Origin: an uncultured Sutterella sp.
GTDB lineage: Bacteria > Pseudomonadota > Gammaproteobacteria > Burkholderiales > Burkholderiaceae_F
DNA: 9,873 nucleotides
Assembly: GCA_900554375.1 (NCBI GenBank)
Contig: USHK01000031.1
Location: 1-9,873, forward strand
Reading direction: 5' to 3'
Shown here: in pieces, positions 6,237-9,873 of the stretch
Layout: every line of letters starts with the position of its first letter
How positions within the stretch are numbered: the stretch's first letter is position 1
The notes under the pieces: model-generated
Told to the model about the DNA's origin: nothing
Seen by the model: only the letters and a program-made list of their open reading frames with translations
Databases searched by the model: none
Position numbers and translations under genes: made by a program

Positions 6237-6953
6237 TTAGAGCTCCCTGGCTAAACTGATGACGGCCGTTCTGGCTCTCTCTAAGAACTCTTCTTTAGAG
6301 TCGTCGACAGAGTGCGGAAGAGGTGCGCCGAATCTTACGGAGCACATGGTCGGGACGGGCAGGAGGGCACCTTTCGGCATGGAGCGGTGCAGATTTTCCA
6401 GATAAACGGGGATAAGTTCGACTTCGGGAAACTCTCTCATCAAGCGCCAAATACCGCTCTTAAACGGCCCGGGAAGAGGCTGGGGAGAGCGCGTGCCTTC
6501 CGGAAAGATAATCAGAGAGGAGCCTTCGCGAAGAGCCTGACGCATCGGATCCAAAGGATCGGAGTTTTCCGTACGGCGCCGGTCGACAAGGACGACATTT
6601 AATTCGTCAACGGCAATCCTGCGGCGGATTCCGCTTTGCCAGTAATCCCGAGCGGCAACCGGTCGAGTAAGCGGGCGCAAAGAGCGAGGGAGAGCAGACC
6701 AAATCACAATGGTGTCGAGGTGGCTCGAGTGATTGGCAAAATAAATTCTTTGAATTTTTTCAGGTTTGCACCCGATCCACTGAGGGTAGGCGCCGACCAA
6801 CAGACGAGTCAGCCACACCATCGGTGTCATGAACTTAAATGCGTGTTTCACGTTTCTTCGTTTTTCAATACCTAATTTGGTAATTATGCCTCCAATGCCG
6901 GCGTGCATGTTGAACGCGAATTTGGCCGGCCTGGACGTAGGCGCAACGCTCAA
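6237..6953 (-). CDS. plsC: PlsC-like 1-acyl-sn-glycerol-3-phosphate acyltransferase
   Basis: This membrane-associated acyltransferase family transfers a fatty acyl group to lysophosphatidate (or a related lysolipid) to give phosphatidate. Motif I is NHSSHLD (74-80), with catalytic H75 and D80. Motif III is FPEGTRS (150-156), and a later hydrophobic block IPVYLENL (181-188) matches motif IV. The longest frame gives 238 residues, but the start is uncertain. Its TTG at 6953-6951 has no ribosome site and sits inside a hairpin, and the ATG at 6908-6906 (223 residues) also lacks one. A GGAGG lies further in, at about residues 20-22, without an ordinary start at proper spacing. All catalytic motifs lie downstream of every candidate. 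One base separates its stop from the CdsA/YnbB-like gene. An acyltransferase making phosphatidate next to a family that uses phosphatidate suggests a shared phospholipid role. Confidence 0.85.
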   Translation of the reverse strand: MSVAPTSRPAKFAFNMHAGIGGIITKLGIEKRRNVKHAFKFMTPMVWLTRLLVGAYPQWIGCKPEKIQRIYFANHSSHLDTIVIWSALPRSLRPLTRPVAARDYWQSGIRRRIAVDELNVVLVDRRRTENSDPLDPMRQALREGSSLIIFPEGTRSPQPLPGPFKSGIWRLMREFPEVELIPVYLENLHRSMPKGALLPVPTMCSVRFGAPLPHSVDDSKEEFLERARTAVISLAREL

Positions 6954-6965
6954 TTTTTGATTGAG
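6949..6965. repeat. Short perfect inverted repeat at the 5' end of plsC
   Basis: CTCAAT and ATTGAG are separated by five bases (plus strand CTCAATTTTTGATTGAG). The longest-frame TTG start of the plsC gene falls in this hairpin. It could be an operator for plsC or a chance dyad. The surrounding gap 6954-7102 holds no other clear signal and no convincing promoter. Confidence 0.35.
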
Positions 6966-7091
6966 TTGTACAAATTCGAAGAAATGTCTGTTTTAACAAA
7001 GAAAAGATCAGGGGCGAAAGCCTTCAGCCAGAGCAACTTTTCTCTAGATGATTTCTAACGCCATTTCTGCAAGAAAGAATTAACGGATTCT

Positions 7092-7116
7092 CAATGAAGA
7101 ATTTACGGCTTCATTG
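7092..7116 (-). repeat. Inverted repeat spanning the MFS stop codon
   Basis: CAATGAAG (7092-7099) and CTTCATTG (7109-7116) form a perfect 8-bp stem with a nine-base loop that contains the TAA stop of the transporter gene. On the transcript it is not followed by a U-run, so it is at best a weak terminator or an mRNA 3'-end stabiliser. Confidence 0.4.
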
Positions 7117-8290
7117 GGTTGTCAAGATTCAACTGACCTTTCAAGCTCGGAAGAACCAATGAGATCACGAAAGCCAGGGCACAGAAAACCAAGACTAAGC
7201 AAAGGGCCGTTCCAAGCGAGGAGTGAGAAGCAATCCATCCTAGTGTCGGCGGTACAACCAGAAGGCCTCCATAAGCAACGATGGCGATGAAACTGCTGGC
7301 TTCGGAGGCCGAAATGCCTTTGCATTTGCCGGCGAGACTGAAGATTGTCGGGACGATGGGTGCAAGTCCTAGCCCCATAACTATGTAGCCGCAAAGCGCA
7401 GTAGCAGGGCTTGCGGACAAAAGTACGACCGACATTCCGCAGAAGGCGATCAAGGAACAAGCGGGTAAAAGACGAAAATCACCGACGCTTTCGCGAAGTC
7501 TGTCTCCGAAGAGTCGAACGATGAATATGATGCCTGAGAACAATCCGTACACCAAAGCAGCGACAGCTTGGTCGGATTCTTTTGAACTGACCATGTAAAC
7601 CGCTCCCCACTCGGCCACGCTGCCTTCAATGTCGTAAGCCAACCAACTTAGTAAGCCGAAACAAATGAGGATGAGCGGGTAAGCCCGTTTTGTTGTATTT
7701 GCTTTGGAAGTCTCAGAGCTTGTTACCTGCCGATCCTCTTCCTGGAGATAGCGACAGCCGAACAAACAAACGACAGTCCAAGGAACGACCAAGACTAAAA
7801 AGCCGAAAAGCGGCGAAAGGCCGAGGTAGGCACAAAGGGAAGCAGCCAAAGAACCGACGATGCCGCCTAAGCTAAAGAAGGCATGAAATAAATTCATCGA
7901 TCTCGTCTTGTACCGACGCTCGTAGAACATGCCTTGAGCATTCATCAGCGCATCCGTTAGGCCGATGCCAAAACCGATAACTGCAAAGCCTGCAACCAAT
8001 GACGCGAAAGAAGTTGCGCAGCCGGAGATCAGAAGTCCAATAGTGCCGAGAGAGGCACCGGCTGCAATCGTTGGTCGATCTTTAAGGTGACGGACGAGCC
8101 TGGAAGAGAAAAACAGTCCGATGCAGCCTGCAATTCCGAGGCAGAAAAGGGCGATGCCAAGCTGTAAATCGTTTATCTGTGCACTTTCTTTAATCGCTGG
8201 CATGCGAGAAGTCACCAGGCTGTAGGAAAGGCCAGGAAGGAAAAAGAAAGCTGCGCAGCTGAGCTTGTTTTTTACTGCTTCGGAGGGCAT
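7103..8290 (-). CDS. MFS transporter, YbjJ-like (12 TM)
   Basis: This is an inner-membrane major facilitator superfamily protein of 395 residues with 12 predicted helices in two halves, split by a charged cytoplasmic loop (about 181-202, LQEEDRQ...ANTTKRA). Features typical of the YbjJ group are the run DALMNAQGMFYERRYKTRSMNLFHAFFSLGG (113-143) and EGSVAEWGAVYM (222-233). The RxxLVRHLKDRP segment (64-73) is the equivalent of the A-motif loop. Substrate unknown: the group is usually annotated only as putative sugar or drug transport, and nothing nearby indicates a substrate. ATG start at 8288-8290 with no clear Shine-Dalgarno site and a short predicted leader. It has its own strong promoter and is separated from the upstream secreted-protein gene by a terminator, so it forms a separate unit. 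Confidence 0.88.
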   Translation of the reverse strand: MPSEAVKNKLSCAAFFFLPGLSYSLVTSRMPAIKESAQINDLQLGIALFCLGIAGCIGLFFSSRLVRHLKDRPTIAAGASLGTIGLLISGCATSFASLVAGFAVIGFGIGLTDALMNAQGMFYERRYKTRSMNLFHAFFSLGGIVGSLAASLCAYLGLSPLFGFLVLVVPWTVVCLFGCRYLQEEDRQVTSSETSKANTTKRAYPLILICFGLLSWLAYDIEGSVAEWGAVYMVSSKESDQAVAALVYGLFSGIIFIVRLFGDRLRESVGDFRLLPACSLIAFCGMSVVLLSASPATALCGYIVMGLGLAPIVPTIFSLAGKCKGISASEASSFIAIVAYGGLLVVPPTLGWIASHSSLGTALCLVLVFCALAFVISLVLPSLKGQLNLDNPMKP

Positions 8291-8320
8291 TTCACAGAAA
8301 GTATTTGAGTGGCACCTCGA

Positions 8321-8349
8321 ATTATATTGATGAAAAACAGAGCCAACAA
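8321..8349 (-). promoter_or_regulatory. Strong sigma-70 promoter for the MFS transporter
   Basis: On the minus strand TTGTTG (8349-8344) and a perfect TATAAT (8326-8321) are separated by 17 bases. Transcription would start near 8314, leaving a leader of about 24 bases. The -35 box overlaps the U-tract of the terminator that ends the upstream gene. Confidence 0.75.
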
Positions 8350-8381
8350 AAAAAGGGGAAGAAACTAACGATCCCTCCCCT
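8348..8381 (-). terminator. Intrinsic terminator of the small secreted-protein gene
   Basis: Read on the minus strand, AGGGGAGGGA (8381-8372) pairs with TTCTTCCCCT (8363-8354), two G-U pairs included, around the eight-base loop TCGTTAGT. A T7 run follows, 8354-8348. It lies 23 bases behind the stop codon at 8405-8407. Confidence 0.85.
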
Positions 8382-8404
8382 GCTTAACATCGGGTTGAAG
8401 CTAA

Positions 8405-8764
8405 CTACTTTTGTGCAGGAGCATTCTGTTGGGGAATCTGATCAGGTGCCTGCTGAGGAGCGGCTTGGGGAGCCGGTTGAAGCCGAGGTGCCTGCTGGTA
8501 TTGCTGAAGTTGTTGCTGAGTAGGCATGAATACCGGACGAAAATGATACATTCCATGGTACGGACAATAAAAACCCATCATGACAGGATATTGGGAGGTC
8601 ACGGGTGCTCCACTGTAGAAGCCGTCCATCATGCAGGGTGCACTGTAAGGGTATTGTGCTTGGGGGGTCGGATCAGCAGCGGTCTGCGCACTCGCGCTCA
8701 GACCGAAGCCGAACAGGGAACCTGCAAGAGCACTAAGGAAAAGAGCCCTCTTAGAAGAAATCAT
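8405..8764 (-). CDS. Small secreted Gln/Pro/Met-rich protein, function unknown
   Basis: This is a 119-residue exported protein I do not recognise. The ATG at 8764-8762 is chosen because GGAG lies six bases before it; a TTG four codons upstream would place that site inside the gene. A signal peptide (about 1-26, ending SASA) precedes a low-complexity mature part. Residues 40-80 are rich in Tyr, Met and aromatic residues with two cysteines: C44 in PCMMDGFY and C67 in MMGFYCPYHGMYHF. Residues 82-119 are mostly Gln, Pro and Ala. The Cys/Met/His cluster could bind a metal such as copper or form a disulfide, but this is only a possibility. An 18-bp palindrome lies upstream and an intrinsic terminator follows. 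The neighbour upstream is another secreted protein. Probably a periplasmic or surface protein. Confidence 0.72.
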   Translation of the reverse strand: MISSKRALFLSALAGSLFGFGLSASAQTAADPTPQAQYPYSAPCMMDGFYSGAPVTSQYPVMMGFYCPYHGMYHFRPVFMPTQQQLQQYQQAPRLQPAPQAAPQQAPDQIPQQNAPAQK

Positions 8765-8806
8765 TTCAATCTCCAAAAAACGAATGCGACAAGGATAGAG
8801 AAATAT

Positions 8807-8824
8807 CTAAGGGTTAACACTTAG
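8807..8824. repeat. 18-bp near-perfect palindrome, operator-like
   Basis: CTAAGGGTTAACACTTAG is symmetric at 16 of 18 positions around a central GTTAAC. It lies 43-60 bases upstream of the small secreted-protein start and 30 bases after the stop of the preceding gene. No U-run follows on either strand, so it looks like a protein-binding site and not a terminator. Confidence 0.4.
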
Positions 8825-8853
8825 TTATGTTCGAAATGGGTTGGTTAATCTGG

Positions 8854-9411
8854 CTAAGAAGCTTTTTTAGGACACAAAAGTTCGTGCAGACGATCCATCG
8901 CACTTTTTTCTCTAATCGGTCTGAACTTCGGATCAAAAGTCGTGGATTTAATCTGTTTGCCTTTGCCGTCTAATTCGGGGTAGGTGACAAGCGCAATCGG
9001 CGAATAGATTTTCGCTAGGCAATCCATACTGAACTGGACCTTTGCCGACTTCGAGTCAGGTGTGTAGCTGTGATTTTGAAGGGTCCAAAACTGCAGCTTG
9101 TCGCCTTGTTTCCTCATGCCGGTTTTGATGAGGTACATGTCATTCGTGACTTGCATGGTATTGTGCCCGGCAATAATCGGCGGGATGAAGAGCGGAACCG
9201 GAATATTCGAGCCGGCAGGCGCGGCGTTTTGACGAGCGTTGAAGCCGCGAATTGCAGGGTTCACCGGAGAAGGACGGTAAGTTCTCGGAGGCGGTGTATA
9301 GGATCTGTGCGGACGAATGGTAGTTCTTCCGCCGAGGCGGACTGCCTGAACGTCCGTTGCCAGAGATAAGAGACAGATTGAGGCACAGAGGCCGACGAGG
9401 AGTTTGTTCAT
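8854..9411 (-). CDS. Secreted protein with probable surface-adhesin-E-like C-terminal domain
   Basis: The protein has 185 residues from the ATG at 9411-9409. This start is preferred over an ATG 26 codons upstream because a clean signal peptide begins here (MNKLLVGLCASICLLSLATDVQA, cleavage about residue 23). A Pro/Arg/Tyr-rich linker follows (about 28-62, e.g. SYTPPPRTYRPSP). The C-terminal domain (about 85-185) has the pattern of the surface-adhesin protein E family: a Trp-containing strand (FWTLQNHSY), MDC with C131 about 20 residues later, a TYPELDGKGK turn, and a final LHELLC with C180. C131 and C180 probably form a disulfide. The family assignment is from remembered pattern, not a search. 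In Haemophilus that family includes host-binding adhesins, but many members are of unknown role. It follows tldD by about 150 bases. The ribosome site is weak. Confidence 0.7.
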   Translation of the reverse strand: MNKLLVGLCASICLLSLATDVQAVRLGGRTTIRPHRSYTPPPRTYRPSPVNPAIRGFNARQNAAPAGSNIPVPLFIPPIIAGHNTMQVTNDMYLIKTGMRKQGDKLQFWTLQNHSYTPDSKSAKVQFSMDCLAKIYSPIALVTYPELDGKGKQIKSTTFDPKFRPIREKSAMDRLHELLCPKKAS

Positions 9412-9492
9412 AGCTGCAGACCTGAGGTTGAGGTTTTTCCCCGATTCTGCGCCTAATTGGGTGCAAGAAAAAGAGGACAAAACGAGCATATC

Positions 9493-9524
9493 TTCTGACT
9501 TTGGTTTTGCTTCTGAAGTCAGAA
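9493..9524. repeat. Nested inverted repeats between tldD and the secreted-protein gene
   Basis: TTCTGACTT (9493-9501) and AAGTCAGAA (9516-9524) are a perfect 9-bp inverted repeat. The right arm belongs in addition to a compact palindrome TTCTGAAGTCAGAA (9511-9524). On the minus strand there is no U-run directly after it, only a T-rich stretch (TCGTTTTGTCC) 9 bases on, so terminator function for tldD is doubtful. An operator with repeated TTCTGA half-sites is the alternative. Confidence 0.4.
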
Positions 9525-9564
9525 TCTCCTGTTTGTCTGCAAAGAATCGCCTGAATCGGCTGTC

Positions 9565-9873
9565 TTAGTTAGCTGTGCCGCCGACGGTGAGCCCGTCAAT
9601 GCGAAGCGTAGGCATGCCGACACCGGTTGGAACCTGCTGACCATTCTTTCCGCAAGTGCCGCAGCCACGATCTAATTCAAGGTCGTTCCCGACCATGACG
9701 ATTTTTGTCAAAGCATCTGCGCCGTTTCCGGTCAGTGTGGCGCCCTTAATCGGATCGGTTAATTTGCCGTTTTCGATCAGCCACGCCTCACTCATACTGA
9801 AAACGAAGTTGCCGTTCGTGATGTCGACCTGACCGCCGCCGAAGTTGGACGCATAAATGCCGTAGTCCACGGA
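9565..9873 (-). CDS. tldD: Metalloprotease TldD, C-terminal part (gene continues beyond the right edge)
   Basis: The visible 102 residues are the C-terminus of TldD, which with TldE/PmbA forms a zinc protease that degrades unfolded peptides and matures some modified peptides such as microcins. The sequence [37 protein letters not shown] and the end [12 protein letters not shown] follow the E. coli protein closely. The Cys of the CGK motif (codon 9654-9652) corresponds to the metal-binding cysteine near residue 454 of E. coli TldD. The HExxxH part is outside the window. The frame is open through the right edge, so a GTG near 9870 is an internal Val codon and not the start. TAA at 9567-9565 is the true end. 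Confidence 0.95.
   Translation of the reverse strand, partial: SVDYGIYASNFGGGQVDITNGNFVFSMSEAWLIENGKLTDPIKGATLTGNGADALTKIVMVGNDLELDRGCGTCGKNGQQVPTGVGMPTLRIDGLTVGGTAN

Noticed and set aside
7092..7116. Strong terminator for the MFS gene.
   Set aside because: The 8-bp stem is perfect but contains the stop codon in its loop and lacks a U-run, so it is reported only as an inverted repeat.
8765..8776. TTG start four codons upstream for the small secreted protein.
   Set aside because: The GGAG ribosome site lies within these codons, at ideal distance for the ATG at 8764.
9412..9489. N-terminal extension of 26 residues for the adhesin-E-like protein, starting at the ATG at 9489.
   Set aside because: It would bury a typical signal peptide behind a non-hydrophobic Ser-rich stretch, and there is no good ribosome site in front of it.

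Overview
This window is one end of a draft contig from a Gram-negative bacterium. Gene families and gene content point to a betaproteobacterium, possibly a gut-associated Sutterellaceae lineage (Sutterella/Parasutterella type). That placement is an inference from protein style: an AroG-type DAHP synthase, a TtrS/TtrR-type two-component pair, TldD, and small secreted lineage-type proteins. No marker gene proves it. The first 49 bases are not genomic. They are an untrimmed Illumina Nextera i5 adapter, so the contig really begins at about base 50.

Layout. Bases 52-2437 (minus strand) hold a two-component system, a sensor kinase with a PhnD-like periplasmic domain followed by an overlapping FixJ/TtrR-type regulator. 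Its DNA looks AT-richer than the rest. Divergent from it, on the plus strand, is an AbgA-like M20 amidohydrolase (2594-3865). A bidirectional terminator separates this from aroG, which converges on it. From 3959 to the right edge everything is on the minus strand. In transcription order it reads: 3' end of tldD, a secreted protein with a probable surface-adhesin-E-like domain, a small secreted Gln/Pro/Met-rich protein ending in an intrinsic terminator, an MFS transporter with a strong promoter, then a tightly coupled plsC-like acyltransferase and CdsA/YnbB-like membrane protein, and finally aroG.

The main discovery is the 250-base leader of aroG. It encodes a 26-residue peptide (5118-5198) whose residues 6-13 are FYFYGFYF, followed by a UUCG-capped intrinsic terminator (5067-5099). 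A 7-base segment inside the peptide gene (GCGGCGG) is exactly complementary to the 5' arm of the terminator, and it can alternatively be held in a local hairpin beginning in the last Phe codon. These are the parts of a classical transcription attenuator tuned to Phe-tRNA and Tyr-tRNA, placed upstream of the first enzyme of aromatic amino-acid synthesis.

Other points of interest are a CDP-diglyceride-synthase-like protein with a partly destroyed active-site signature, a sensor kinase with a degenerate ATP-binding G1 box, a promoter whose -35 box is shared with the upstream gene's terminator U-tract, and an 18-bp near-perfect palindrome in front of the small secreted protein. No tRNA, rRNA, CRISPR array or insertion sequence was seen. 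No gene-free stretch exceeds 300 bases.
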